Below are positions 17,598-25,364 of a stretch of DNA of 64,000 bases, piece after piece (the first letter of the stretch is position 1; each line of letters starts with the position of its first letter). Below the pieces are notes generated by a model, which worked only from the letters and a program-made list of their open reading frames with translations, was not told the origin of the DNA and searched no databases. Source of the stretch: Collinsella tanakaei YIT 12063 (GTDB taxonomy: Bacteria; Actinomycetota; Coriobacteriia; Coriobacteriales; Coriobacteriaceae). The stretch lies in contig NZ_JH126472.1 in assembly GCF_000225705.1 (NCBI RefSeq), forward strand, positions 55,890-119,889, given 5' to 3'. Position numbers and translations under genes: made by a program.

Positions 17598-17627
17598 GTA
17601 TGACCGTGTCTAACCTTGGAGTTCCCT

Positions 17628-18656
17628 ATGGCAAGCAGCAAGACCGCCGCTGGTAAAAAGCGAATCACCATCAACGATATCGCCCAGATGGCGGGCACTT
17701 CCAAGACCACCGTCTCCTTCTATCTCAATGGCAAGACGGACCGCATGTCAGAAGAGACCCAAAAGCGCATCCGCCTCGCTATCGATGAGACCGGCTACCA
17801 GCCCAGCCCGCTGGCACGCGGCATGAATGCCAAGCAGAGCAACCTCATCGGCGTCATTATCGGCGACATCACCAACACGTTCTCCAACCTCATCGTCAAG
17901 GGTATCGAAAGCGTTATCGATGACGAGGGCTACCGCATGCTGGTCTGCAGCTCGAACTTCGATAAGAAAAACGAGCTCGCCTATATCGACCGCCTGCTCG
18001 CAATTGGCGTCGACGGGTTCATCGTCCAGCCCACCGCGCAGTTTAGAGAGGTCAGCAAATCGATCCTCGATGCCGGCAAGCAGTTGGTGTTCATCGATTC
18101 CAAGCTATACGACCATGCATCGAGCTGGGTCAAGACTGACAACTACGAATCTTCTTATCAGGCGGTGGACCAGTGCATCCACAAGGGCTACGAGCGGTTT
18201 ATCGTGGTGACAGCAGAACCCGGCCTGATCTCTAGCCGCATCGAGCGCTTCAGCGGCTTTGTCGACGCGCTCGAAGCCCACGGCCTTGGTTTCTCGCAGT
18301 TCATTCTCGAAAACGACCGCGTTGACCCAGAGGCACTCAAGGCGTACCTGGCCGAGCAGATCGACGGCGAGACCCCTACCCTTGTCTTCGCGCCCAACTG
18401 CTGGGCCCTGCCGGACATCTACCGCGCCTGCAAGGACTTCTACCCGCTCATGCCCGACCGCGTGGGCCTCCTGGGCTTCGACAACACCGAATGGGCCGAA
18501 GTCGCCTCCCCTTCCGTATCCGTTGTAGTGCAACCTGCCCATGAGGAGGGCGAAGTCGCCGCGAAGGTACTCCTCGACCAGATTCGCCAAAAGGGCGAGG
18601 TCGACCCGCACCAGGTGCTGGACTGCTCCGTTTTGTGGGGTGCCACCACGCTCTAG
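17628..18656 (+). CDS. LacI-family transcriptional regulator of the GAG/uronate island
   Basis: A 342-aa repressor. Residues about 12-58 hold the LacI helix-turn-helix (ITINDIAQMAGTSKTTVSFYLNGKTDRM) and hinge (PSPLARGMNAKQSNLIGVI); the rest is a periplasmic-binding-protein-like effector domain ending near VVVQPAHEEGEVAAKVLLDQI. GGAG is six bases before the ATG at 17628; an upstream in-frame TTG at 17616 is disfavoured. Five AAACYRGTTT-type palindromes (8906, 16613, 16633, 16777, 17588) lie before dhuD, the GH88-PTS operon, dhuI and this gene, so it most likely represses them all and responds to a pathway intermediate such as KDG. The effector is inferred, not shown. Confidence 0.9.
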   Translation: MASSKTAAGKKRITINDIAQMAGTSKTTVSFYLNGKTDRMSEETQKRIRLAIDETGYQPSPLARGMNAKQSNLIGVIIGDITNTFSNLIVKGIESVIDDEGYRMLVCSSNFDKKNELAYIDRLLAIGVDGFIVQPTAQFREVSKSILDAGKQLVFIDSKLYDHASSWVKTDNYESSYQAVDQCIHKGYERFIVVTAEPGLISSRIERFSGFVDALEAHGLGFSQFILENDRVDPEALKAYLAEQIDGETPTLVFAPNCWALPDIYRACKDFYPLMPDRVGLLGFDNTEWAEVASPSVSVVVQPAHEEGEVAAKVLLDQIRQKGEVDPHQVLDCSVLWGATTL

Positions 18657-18669
18657 TTTTTGGACGATG
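18657..18669 (+). repeat. TTTTTGGACGATG word right after the regulator stop codon
   Basis: Starts with the base after TAG and precedes a GC-rich inverted repeat. Identical to the copy at 63426-63438 and to a minus-strand copy at 46506-46518. Not a T-run of a terminator, since it precedes the hairpin. Confidence 0.5.
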
Positions 18670-18680
18670 TCCCGGCCGGG

Positions 18681-18721
18681 CGCCTTAAGGCCGGCGCGGC
18701 CGGTGCGACGACCTTAAGGCG
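18681..18721. terminator. inverted repeat between convergent lacI and hipA
   Basis: CGCCTTAAGG (18681-18690) and CCTTAAGGCG (18712-18721) form a perfect 10-bp stem with a very GC-rich loop. There is no T-run, so termination is likely weak or factor-assisted. Confidence 0.45.
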
Positions 18722-18752
18722 ACACCCCGCTGCCGCCGCCCGACGCCGCCGG

Positions 18753-20051
18753 CTATTGCCGCGCATGGCAAAACGCCTCAAGCACCTCGAGGCGCGGGCG
18801 CATGTCTTCGATAAGGTCCTCGGCAACGTAGGCGGTCGATTTGTAAGCGGCGTCGCCCTCGGCAGCCTCCTCGACCGCAGATGCAATACGTTTCACAATT
18901 GGCCCTGCAAGGCCCACAAGCGCCTTGGACGATATGCCCAAGTCTTCCGCCATACAAAATAGAGCGCCAACGTCCACATCATCAATTGAATGAGCACCAC
19001 CGATTTGCATCGCAAGGTCTCTGCTGTATCGTGGGTAGAGTGTGGTGCTCACCAAATCATACGCGGGAGCAAGGCGAAGCGTTGTTCGACCCGATTCAGC
19101 ACCCGACCGCGAGACGATGGAATAGTTCTTCAAATGACGATCGCAATCGCCAATAGCATAGGCGAACAGGAGCATTTTCGCGAACTCAGCGATGTCGTTA
19201 AGGGGACGGGCGCTTTTTGCTCTCAAGAAGGTCGAGATTGCCCTAACGCTTCCCCCTGGCAACTCCGCGTATTTACTGACGCTATTAACGCCAAAAGCCT
19301 GTGCCAGATCCTCTTGGTGTAGCCGCACAACACTGATGTTGCGTCCTGTGCCGCGCACGCGCCTATCAAAGCGTCGCACGGCGACCACAGGCACGCCAAC
19401 GTCCACAAGCGCCACCTCCGCCGCATGAATGCCGCAAGCAGCAGCTGCGTTCATGCACAGGTACTCCACTTCTGGAACGCTCAGTATGTGACTGGTTTTT
19501 AAGATGTGCGTTGTGGCGGACCATCCCTTGGGCCTCATCCAGCCGCAATTCATATCCTGCGAAGGGTCGTGAGCCAGGCCAACCTTGTTTTGAGCCCCGG
19601 CCAAGGACAATCTCGAAGCCGCATTTTCCTTAGCTGCACTGGGAAAAGACTCAAACATCTGCCGCAGATCATCGCGCGACACGCCGTCATAGCCGGCCTT
19701 CATGGGCGCGCGCTGTATCGAGTCACCTATAGATTCGTCGGATATAACCACATCGCCAATACAGTCTTTTCCGCAGGCAGCAAGCAGGCTCAAATAGTCG
19801 TTTTCCGGAATTTGAAGCTGGCTCATAAGGGCCTGACGCGATACACCCTCGGCAAGCAGGCCTTCAAAGTACGGCCTAAACTCGCCCTCGTTAAAAGGCT
19901 CCGGTCTCAGCGGCAGGGAATTCGATAGGGGAATCGTGTTCGCCGCAGCAAGATAGCCCTCATCATAGATAAACAGGCCATGCTCCCGGTCAATTCGTCC
20001 AACTACCGTGGGACGGTCTGATGAAAGCCTGCTTATCTCCAGATCCCTCAT
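18753..20051 (-). CDS. hipA: HipA-family serine/threonine kinase toxin
   Basis: A 432-aa protein-kinase-like toxin. It has the N-terminal couple_hipA region (VGRIDREHGLFIYDEGYLAA, LPLRPEPF), then the kinase core: the SLAGAQNK glycine-loop with Ser149 (the autophosphorylated serine in this family), the catalytic loop YAIGDCDRHLKN with Asp304 and Asn309, and the metal-binding Asp332 in APAYDLVST. All key residues are intact, so an active kinase is likely; E. coli HipA phosphorylates GltX and triggers persistence. The start overlaps the hipB stop by 4 bp, typical of coupled toxin-antitoxin pairs. The module interrupts the uronate island. Confidence 0.92.
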   Translation of the reverse strand: MRDLEISRLSSDRPTVVGRIDREHGLFIYDEGYLAAANTIPLSNSLPLRPEPFNEGEFRPYFEGLLAEGVSRQALMSQLQIPENDYLSLLAACGKDCIGDVVISDESIGDSIQRAPMKAGYDGVSRDDLRQMFESFPSAAKENAASRLSLAGAQNKVGLAHDPSQDMNCGWMRPKGWSATTHILKTSHILSVPEVEYLCMNAAAACGIHAAEVALVDVGVPVVAVRRFDRRVRGTGRNISVVRLHQEDLAQAFGVNSVSKYAELPGGSVRAISTFLRAKSARPLNDIAEFAKMLLFAYAIGDCDRHLKNYSIVSRSGAESGRTTLRLAPAYDLVSTTLYPRYSRDLAMQIGGAHSIDDVDVGALFCMAEDLGISSKALVGLAGPIVKRIASAVEEAAEGDAAYKSTAYVAEDLIEDMRPRLEVLEAFCHARQ

Positions 20052-20266
20052 GCGTCGCGCTCCTCGGCATACAAATCGACCCCCAACGTCATAAGAACGT
20101 TGATAACTTTGCCAATCTCTGCGGTTTCCTTGCCGTTCTCAAGCTGAGAGATAAACGTGATGCCCACGTTTGACATACCGGCAAGCTCCGCCTGCGTGGC
20201 GCCCTGCCTGCGGCGCTCCTTGCGAACCAGCTTTCCAATATCAGCCGTGGTCAAAAGGCGGTGCAT
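20048..20266 (-). CDS. hipB: HipB-family antitoxin / Xre-type DNA-binding protein
   Basis: A 72-aa helix-turn-helix protein (IGKLVRKERRRQGATQAELAGMSNVGITFISQLENGKETAEIGKVINVLMTLGVDLYAEE), the usual partner and repressor of HipA. The start is set at 20266, six bases after AGGGAG; the longer in-frame ATG at 20296 falls inside operator 1 and would add ten residues from promoter DNA. It ends in a 4-bp overlap with hipA. Three identical palindromes upstream are its likely binding sites. Residues match canonical HipB only in the helix-turn-helix; no C-terminal tail beyond VDLYAEERDA is present. Confidence 0.9.
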   Translation of the reverse strand: MHRLLTTADIGKLVRKERRRQGATQAELAGMSNVGITFISQLENGKETAEIGKVINVLMTLGVDLYAEERDA

Positions 20267-20283
20267 GGTCATCTCCCTCTTTT

Positions 20284-20375
20284 TATGCGTTCGCATATAA
20301 ACAAACCCTCATCCTCATTTTATATGCGTTCGCATAAATCAAGCTCGAAAGAAACGCTTTTTATGCGTTCGCATA
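20284..20375 (-). promoter_or_regulatory. three identical hipBA operators spaced 39 bp apart
   Basis: The 14-bp palindrome TATGCGTTCGCATA occurs at 20284-20297, 20323-20336 and 20362-20375. The first copy is 17 bp before the hipB start. The exact 39-bp pitch and full identity point to cooperative HipB binding and autoregulation, with looping or wrapping of the promoter. No other sequence between the copies is conserved. Confidence 0.85.
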
Positions 20376-20399
20376 AATCCTTAGCACAGCCCATACAAA

Positions 20400-20444
20400 C
20401 GAACGCGCACTGCCGACCAGGGAGTTTTCGACAGCGCGCGTTCG
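20400..20444. repeat. inverted repeat upstream of the hip operators
   Basis: CGAACGCGC (20400-20408) pairs with GCGCGTTCG (20436-20444). It lies between the hipBA promoter and the kdgA 3' end and may end kdgA transcription; no T-run is present on the kdgA side. Confidence 0.35.
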
Positions 20445-20510
20445 CCTCTTATATCGTGAAAAGAACCGCGGCGAGAGCGGAAGCCCGACGCAACCGCCCC
20501 CGGGATTAGT

Positions 20511-21152
20511 TTAGCCGCGGATCTTTTTCACCATGTTTATGGCCTCGACAGCCTGCTGCTGGACCTGGGAGAAATCGCCATCGGCGAACATAGAGGCCTT
20601 GACCATCCAGGTGCCGCCGCACGCGATGATCTTGTCGCAAGAGAGATACTCCTCCACATTTGCCAGGCTCACACCGCCGGTGGGCATGAAACGGTGGCGG
20701 GTAAACGGAGCGCAGATGGCCTTGATGGTGTTAAGGCCGCCATACTGCGCTGCGGGGAAGAACTTGGTAACCATAAGGCCCATCTTCTCGGCCGCGCCAA
20801 CCTCGGATGGAGTGACGGTACCGGGCAGCACGGGCACGTCGATGTCGATGCAGTGCTGGACAACCTCGGGATCAAAGTTGGGGGCGACAATGAACTCGGC
20901 GCCCGCGGCAACGGCCTGGTCGACCTGCTCCACCGTCAAAACGGTGCCGGCGCCCACGGCCATCTCCGGATACGCCTCGCGCATGGCGCGAATGCAATCC
21001 GCGGCGGCGTCGGTGCGGAACGTGACCTCGGCGGAGCACATGCCCGCGGCCATCAGCGCGTCTGCCATGGGAACAGCCTGGGCGACATCGTCCAGAACCA
21101 CAACCGGAACAATTCCAAGACCCTCAAGCTTCTTGTAAAAGGATTCAAACAT
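20511..21152 (-). CDS. kdgA: KHG/KDPG aldolase
   Basis: A 213-aa (beta/alpha)8 class I aldolase that splits 2-keto-3-deoxy-6-phosphogluconate into pyruvate and glyceraldehyde-3-phosphate. The Schiff-base lysine is Lys130 in VTKFFPA, with Glu42 in AEVTFRT as acid-base; GAGTVLT and PTGGV are further family marks. All are at the spacing of E. coli Eda. It ends the uronate route in the island. It lies 74 bp downstream of kdgK on the same strand, so the two likely share a transcript driven from the site at 22364-22406. A TTTTTGGACGA word lies in the gap between them. Confidence 0.95.
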   Translation of the reverse strand: MFESFYKKLEGLGIVPVVVLDDVAQAVPMADALMAAGMCSAEVTFRTDAAADCIRAMREAYPEMAVGAGTVLTVEQVDQAVAAGAEFIVAPNFDPEVVQHCIDIDVPVLPGTVTPSEVGAAEKMGLMVTKFFPAAQYGGLNTIKAICAPFTRHRFMPTGGVSLANVEEYLSCDKIIACGGTWMVKASMFADGDFSQVQQQAVEAINMVKKIRG

Positions 21153-21209
21153 TAACGGCTTCCTCTCTCACACGAGCGTATATCAACAGTTACCAGCAGT
21201 TAGCAGCAG

Positions 21210-21221
21210 TTTTTGGACGAG
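21210..21221 (+). repeat. TTTTTGGACGAG word between kdgK and kdgA
   Basis: Exact TTTTTGGACGA copy on the plus strand, opposite to the direction of the flanking genes. Member of the set at 18657, 46508, 60611 and 63426. Confidence 0.45.
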
Positions 21222-21226
21222 ATAAT

Positions 21227-22300
21227 CTAGCGCGCAACGCGGGTGCCGCCGCCGGCAGAGGCTGCCACGGCCTTGATTTCCGCCTCGGTGACCAGATTGG
21301 AGTCGCCGCGCACGGTCAGCTTGAGCACAGAGCCCGCGATAGCGTAATCGATAACGTCCTGCGGGTCATAGCCGTGCAGCAGCGCGTGCAAATAGGCGCC
21401 GGAGAACGCGTCGCCCGCTGCCACGCCCTCGAGCACGTGCATGTCGTACACGGGGCTGAAGAAATACTCGCCCGCGGAATCGGCCGGAGCGGGCAGCAGG
21501 TTATCGTTACCGGCACGATAGAGCATGCCCATCCACTGGGAGTCCTCGACCGACTTAATGTTGCGGATGACAGAGAGAACCTCTTTGCAGCCAAACTCCT
21601 CGCAGATCTGGCGGGCCATCTCAACGTAATCCATGCGCTCGTCGATGCCGTTATCCAAAGAACCGGACACGCAGGTCATGCCCAGAGCGGAGGGAGCGTC
21701 CTCATCGTTAGCGATGCAGACGTCCACCAGCGGCAGAAGCTCGCGCATCACCTGCTGGGCACGCTCGGGGCTCCACATCTTGCCGCGGTAGTTAAGGTCG
21801 CACACGGTCAGAATGCCGCGCTCGCGGGCGCAGGCCAGAGCTTCCTTGCACGCGATCGCCATCTCCTGGGACACGGCGGGGGTCACGCCGGAGAAGTAGA
21901 ACACGTCGACGCCCTCAAAGATAGAATCCCAATTGAGCGCGGCGTGGGAAGCCATATTGATGGCGGAGTACTTGCGGTCGTACACGCAACCGTTACCGCG
22001 GACGGACGCACCGACCTCGAACACATAGCTGCCCAGGCGGTCGCCATCGCGCACCACGCGAGAGGTGTCGACGCCGTAGGCAACCAGCGAGCGCAGCGCG
22101 CAATCGCCCAAGCGGTTGGCGGGCACAACGGAGACGTAAGCCGCATTATCGCCCTGATAAGAAAGGGACAGCGCGGTGTTGGCCTCAGCGCCGCCATAGC
22201 GCACATCAAACTCAACGGCCTGCTCGATACGCAGGTTGTTCTTGGGCGACAGGCGCATCATGATTTCGCCAAACGTCAGAACACAGCTCTTCTTATCCAT
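21227..22300 (-). CDS. kdgK: 2-keto-3-deoxygluconate kinase, PfkB family
   Basis: A 357-aa ribokinase-fold sugar kinase. It makes KDPG from KDG with ATP. The N terminus VLTFGEIMMRLSPKNN is the usual KdgK entry; RYGGAEANTALSLSYQG forms the sugar pocket, and GVAAGDAFSGAYLHALLHG near the end carries the GxGD anion hole and catalytic Asp. The start at 22300 has GGGAG seven bases before; a longer open frame would enter the operator region. It is divergent from the second LacI-type regulator, which probably controls it, and is co-directional with kdgA. Confidence 0.93.
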   Translation of the reverse strand: MDKKSCVLTFGEIMMRLSPKNNLRIEQAVEFDVRYGGAEANTALSLSYQGDNAAYVSVVPANRLGDCALRSLVAYGVDTSRVVRDGDRLGSYVFEVGASVRGNGCVYDRKYSAINMASHAALNWDSIFEGVDVFYFSGVTPAVSQEMAIACKEALACARERGILTVCDLNYRGKMWSPERAQQVMRELLPLVDVCIANDEDAPSALGMTCVSGSLDNGIDERMDYVEMARQICEEFGCKEVLSVIRNIKSVEDSQWMGMLYRAGNDNLLPAPADSAGEYFFSPVYDMHVLEGVAAGDAFSGAYLHALLHGYDPQDVIDYAIAGSVLKLTVRGDSNLVTEAEIKAVAASAGGGTRVAR

Positions 22301-22363
22301 GGTCGCGCTCCCTTTCTTCTTGGAACGTGCACGTGCGAGACCCGTAGGAAGTCTCTTATTTAT

Positions 22364-22406
22364 AAATCGATTTCCCATTGTATCTACCATTGGGAAATCG
22401 TTTTCC
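22364..22406. promoter_or_regulatory. paired operators between kdgK and its LacI-type regulator
   Basis: AAATCGATTT (22364-22373, perfect palindrome) and AAATCGTTTT (22395-22404), about three helical turns apart. Around them CGATTTCCCA (22368-22377) and TGGGAAATCG (22391-22400) form perfect 10-bp arms. The core differs from the AAACYRGTTT sites, so the two regulators should not cross-talk. Confidence 0.66.
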
Positions 22407-22493
22407 TAACTGATTCGTAGTATAGTATTTGAGAACACGGTTGCAAGAGGTTTTTTCTCTTTCATAAAAAAGTGGAGACAATGCGGGGGATCC

Positions 22494-23546
22494 ATGGCAC
22501 GCGTCACCATCAAAGACATCGCAGAACAGGCAGGCGTTAGCCCGGCTACCGTCTCGCGCTTCCTCAACAAGCGCTACGGCTCCATGTCGTCAGAGACCCG
22601 CGATCGCATCGCCCAGGTTATCGAGCACACGGGCTACAAGCCCAATAACGCTGCGAGGAGCCTGCGCCTGGACCGCACCAATACCATAGGGGTTATTCTT
22701 GCAGACATCCGCAACCCCTTCTCTAGCGCCATGCTCGAAGAACTCTCGCAGCAAGCGGCGCAGCGCGGTTGTTCCATAGTTACCGCCATCAGCTCCAATA
22801 ATTCCCAGTCAGAGGCCGAGGCCCTAGAGCGGCTGGTCGATGCGGGCGTGGACGGTATCATCGTCAACACCTGCTCCAACGACCCCGCTCCGCTGCGCGC
22901 CGTCGCCGCCACCAAACCCGTGGTGCTGCTCGACCGCGATGTCGAAGGCATTGACCTCTCACTGGTTACCTCTAACAACGCTGCACTTATCGACGAGCTT
23001 TTAGACCAACTTCAGCAGGCGGGGTGCACGCGCTACCACCTGCTGACCGAATATGATGAGACCAGCTCGGTTCGCCGCGGACGTGCAGATAGGTTTGAGC
23101 ATGAGATTCGCCGTCGCGGCCTTGCGGGATGCGTGCTGGCACTCGACCCAGACGCCGGACATGCCGCGGCGCAGATCAGTGCATGCTTGGAGCCGGCCGA
23201 AATTCCCAGCCATAGCGCCGCCGCGACAAGCTGCAAGCCCATTACGGGATTCATCGCCATCAACGGCCTTGTTTTCCTGCGCTTTGTAGAGGCCCTTGGC
23301 CTTACGGATACCGTGGTTCCGCGCGATGCGCTTGTGGCCACGTTCGACGAGTACCCCTGGAACCACGTTCTCTTTGGCGGCGTAACCACGGCCATGCAGG
23401 ACACCGCAGGTCTCGCTACGGCAGTGTTGGAGCAGCTATTCACCGCGATCGACCAGCTGAACCGGCGTGGCGGATTCATGCCGGCACCCCAGCACATCGA
23501 GGTTCCGGGCACCATCATCCCCCGAGCTTCGAGCCGCCTACGCTAG
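22494..23546 (+). CDS. LacI-family transcriptional regulator (KdgR-like)
   Basis: A 350-aa LacI-type regulator with the N-terminal helix-turn-helix MARVTIKDIAEQAGVSPATVSRFLNKRYGSMS, hinge PNNAARSLRLDRTNTIGVILADIRNPF and a PBP-like effector domain. It is divergent from kdgK-kdgA, and AAATCGATTT-type palindromes lie between them, so it likely represses those genes and itself, with KDG or KDPG as inducer (inferred). GGGGGATCC precedes the ATG. Its stop overlaps the convergent sirtuin stop by 4 bp. It shares the LacI fold with the regulator at 17628 but has distinct recognition-helix residues. Confidence 0.9.
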   Translation: MARVTIKDIAEQAGVSPATVSRFLNKRYGSMSSETRDRIAQVIEHTGYKPNNAARSLRLDRTNTIGVILADIRNPFSSAMLEELSQQAAQRGCSIVTAISSNNSQSEAEALERLVDAGVDGIIVNTCSNDPAPLRAVAATKPVVLLDRDVEGIDLSLVTSNNAALIDELLDQLQQAGCTRYHLLTEYDETSSVRRGRADRFEHEIRRRGLAGCVLALDPDAGHAAAQISACLEPAEIPSHSAAATSCKPITGFIAINGLVFLRFVEALGLTDTVVPRDALVATFDEYPWNHVLFGGVTTAMQDTAGLATAVLEQLFTAIDQLNRRGGFMPAPQHIEVPGTIIPRASSRLR

Positions 23547-24295
23547 AAATCAAACGCCTTCGCGATATCGCAAGATATCAGCAGGTCCGCGCGCGAGTCC
23601 TGCGGCGTTGGATCGCGGTTCACAATAACCAGCGAGTCGCCGTTGAAGTAGCGGGTAAGGCCCGCTGCAGGATAGACCACCAGCGACGTTCCTCCCACAA
23701 TAAGGGCGTCTGCCTGCGAGATTGCCTCAATCGCGCCGATCATGACCTTCTCGTCCAAAGGCTCTTCGTATAAAACAACGTCCGGCTTAATCTCGCCGCG
23801 GCAATGCGGGCATACGGGAGCGCCCTGGTAATCCTCATGCTCACGGGCCATCACCCACTCCGCGTCAAAGGTGGCGCCGCAGCGCTGGCAAACATTCCTA
23901 TGAACGGAACCGTGCAGCTCAAACACGCGTTTCGAGCCCGCCATCTGATGCAGGCCGTCGATATTCTGCGTCACCACCGCGCTCAGCACGCCCTCGCGCT
24001 CCAACTGGGCAAGCTTGAGATGGCATTGGTTGGGTCGGGCATCCAGCGCGATCATCTTGGTGCGGTAAAACTCATAAAACTCGCCGCGATTGGCAACGTA
24101 GAAGCTGTGGGACAAGATGGTCTCGGGAGGATAGGAGAACTGCTGGTGGTACAGGCCGTCCTGGCTGCGGAAATCCGGAATACCGCTCGCCGTCGACACG
24201 CCCGCGCCACCAAAGAACACCACGCGCGAATGCGTCTCAAACAGCTTGGACAGCTCCTGTGATGCCAGCTTCTCTTCGGTGATAGCCTTTGCCAT
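23543..24295 (-). CDS. cobB: Sir2-family NAD-dependent protein deacylase
   Basis: A 250-aa sirtuin. NAD-binding GAGVSTASGIPDFRS (about 30-44), TQNIDGLH (Asn111, Asp113), the catalytic base His128 in ELHGS, and a structural zinc site Cys136-x2-Cys139 with Cys162-x2-Cys165. It removes acyl groups from lysine, giving nicotinamide and O-acyl-ADP-ribose; acetyl-CoA synthetase is the classical bacterial target. The start at 24295 is preceded by GGGGAG; the longer frame to 24337 has no better site. Single gene, convergent with the KdgR-like regulator. Confidence 0.94.
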   Translation of the reverse strand: MAKAITEEKLASQELSKLFETHSRVVFFGGAGVSTASGIPDFRSQDGLYHQQFSYPPETILSHSFYVANRGEFYEFYRTKMIALDARPNQCHLKLAQLEREGVLSAVVTQNIDGLHQMAGSKRVFELHGSVHRNVCQRCGATFDAEWVMAREHEDYQGAPVCPHCRGEIKPDVVLYEEPLDEKVMIGAIEAISQADALIVGGTSLVVYPAAGLTRYFNGDSLVIVNRDPTPQDSRADLLISCDIAKAFDF

Positions 24296-24345
24296 GTATG
24301 GTCTCTCCCCTATCCGTCTGTTGTTTTTCGCCTGCAAACCGCTTG

Positions 24346-25230
24346 CTAGAAATGGGCGCCGTGGGGACGCGCCACTTCTTCATCATCGTCTTCACAGCTG
24401 CCGCCTGCCGCCTCATCGGCCGCATCTTCATCCGCAACGTCCGGCTCGACATCAGAAGCCCCCATGCCACCGAGCGCCGGCAGGGCTTCGGCCTCATCAT
24501 CCAAAGCGGCATCCTGCATAAGACCCTGCGCAGACCCATGCAGGGGGTCAACGTCGACAGACACTGCAGGCAGGGGCGCCTGCGATGCCGCTACGGGGTC
24601 CGTATCAAACGTAACGACCGCTCCATACCGAGGCATCCGCCCATCATCATATTTGCCAAACAGATACAGGCCCGCCGCGGCCAGCGCCACGGCCAGTATG
24701 GCAAGGATGCCAAAGAAGAAATTGGCGCCAAAGATAAACCTGTTATCCAGAATGTGATCGCCCATATTGAACATCTGCGTTGCCTCTGCGGCGATTGTCA
24801 ACACGGCGGGCGCGCAGGGGGCTAGCCGCAGATAGCGCTGGTTATCCGTGCGCGCGATGCCCACAAGGCCCATCACGCCGGCAGCGGCGAACAGCACCGC
24901 TTGCACCGCCGAATAGATAAGCAAAATCCTAGTGCCGCGCAGCTCCTCTGGAATCTGCGCGGCGCTAATCAGCGCGTAGTTCATGCCCGCCACGCCCAGA
25001 TACACCACCGCGGCAGCCAACATGAACCAGCACAGGACGCAAAACAGCGTGCGTAGCACGCCGGCAAGGGCCATATGGGGCGCATCGACGCGTGCGTCGT
25101 CGGCGACGGCGCCCGCGACCCCAACGCCCGCCGCCACCGCAGGGGCGGCAGATCCGGACTCGTCCGGCTCGATATCATTCACAACGGTCGCTTCATCAAC
25201 ATCGACCGCAGGGGATTCAAAGATGTCCAT
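24346..25230 (-). CDS. Membrane protein with four predicted helices and acidic tails, unknown function
   Basis: A 294-aa protein I do not recognise. Residues about 1-60 are acidic and Ala/Asp/Glu-rich; four hydrophobic segments follow (LAGVLRTLFCVLCWFMLAAAVVYLGVAG, RILLIYSAVQAVLFAAAGVMGLVGIA, APAVLTIAAEATQMF and FGANFFFGILAILAVALAAAGLYLFG), then an acidic, Asp/Glu/Ala-rich C-terminal tail of about 90 residues. Both tails probably face the cytosol. AAGGAACAAGG precedes the ATG at 25230. It lies 50 bp upstream of cobB on the same strand, so co-transcription is possible. No catalytic motif is visible. Confidence 0.75.
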   Translation of the reverse strand: MDIFESPAVDVDEATVVNDIEPDESGSAAPAVAAGVGVAGAVADDARVDAPHMALAGVLRTLFCVLCWFMLAAAVVYLGVAGMNYALISAAQIPEELRGTRILLIYSAVQAVLFAAAGVMGLVGIARTDNQRYLRLAPCAPAVLTIAAEATQMFNMGDHILDNRFIFGANFFFGILAILAVALAAAGLYLFGKYDDGRMPRYGAVVTFDTDPVAASQAPLPAVSVDVDPLHGSAQGLMQDAALDDEAEALPALGGMGASDVEPDVADEDAADEAAGGSCEDDDEEVARPHGAHF

Positions 25231-25364
25231 CCTTGTTCCTTCCTCTCCGGCTGGCAACCGCCGGGTTGGGAAATGGCGCTCGGTGATGTTCTAGTATAGT
25301 GTGAGTCACAATTGGTAAACCATGAGAAACTACGTATTTTCCTGCAATTATATTCGGAGGAACC

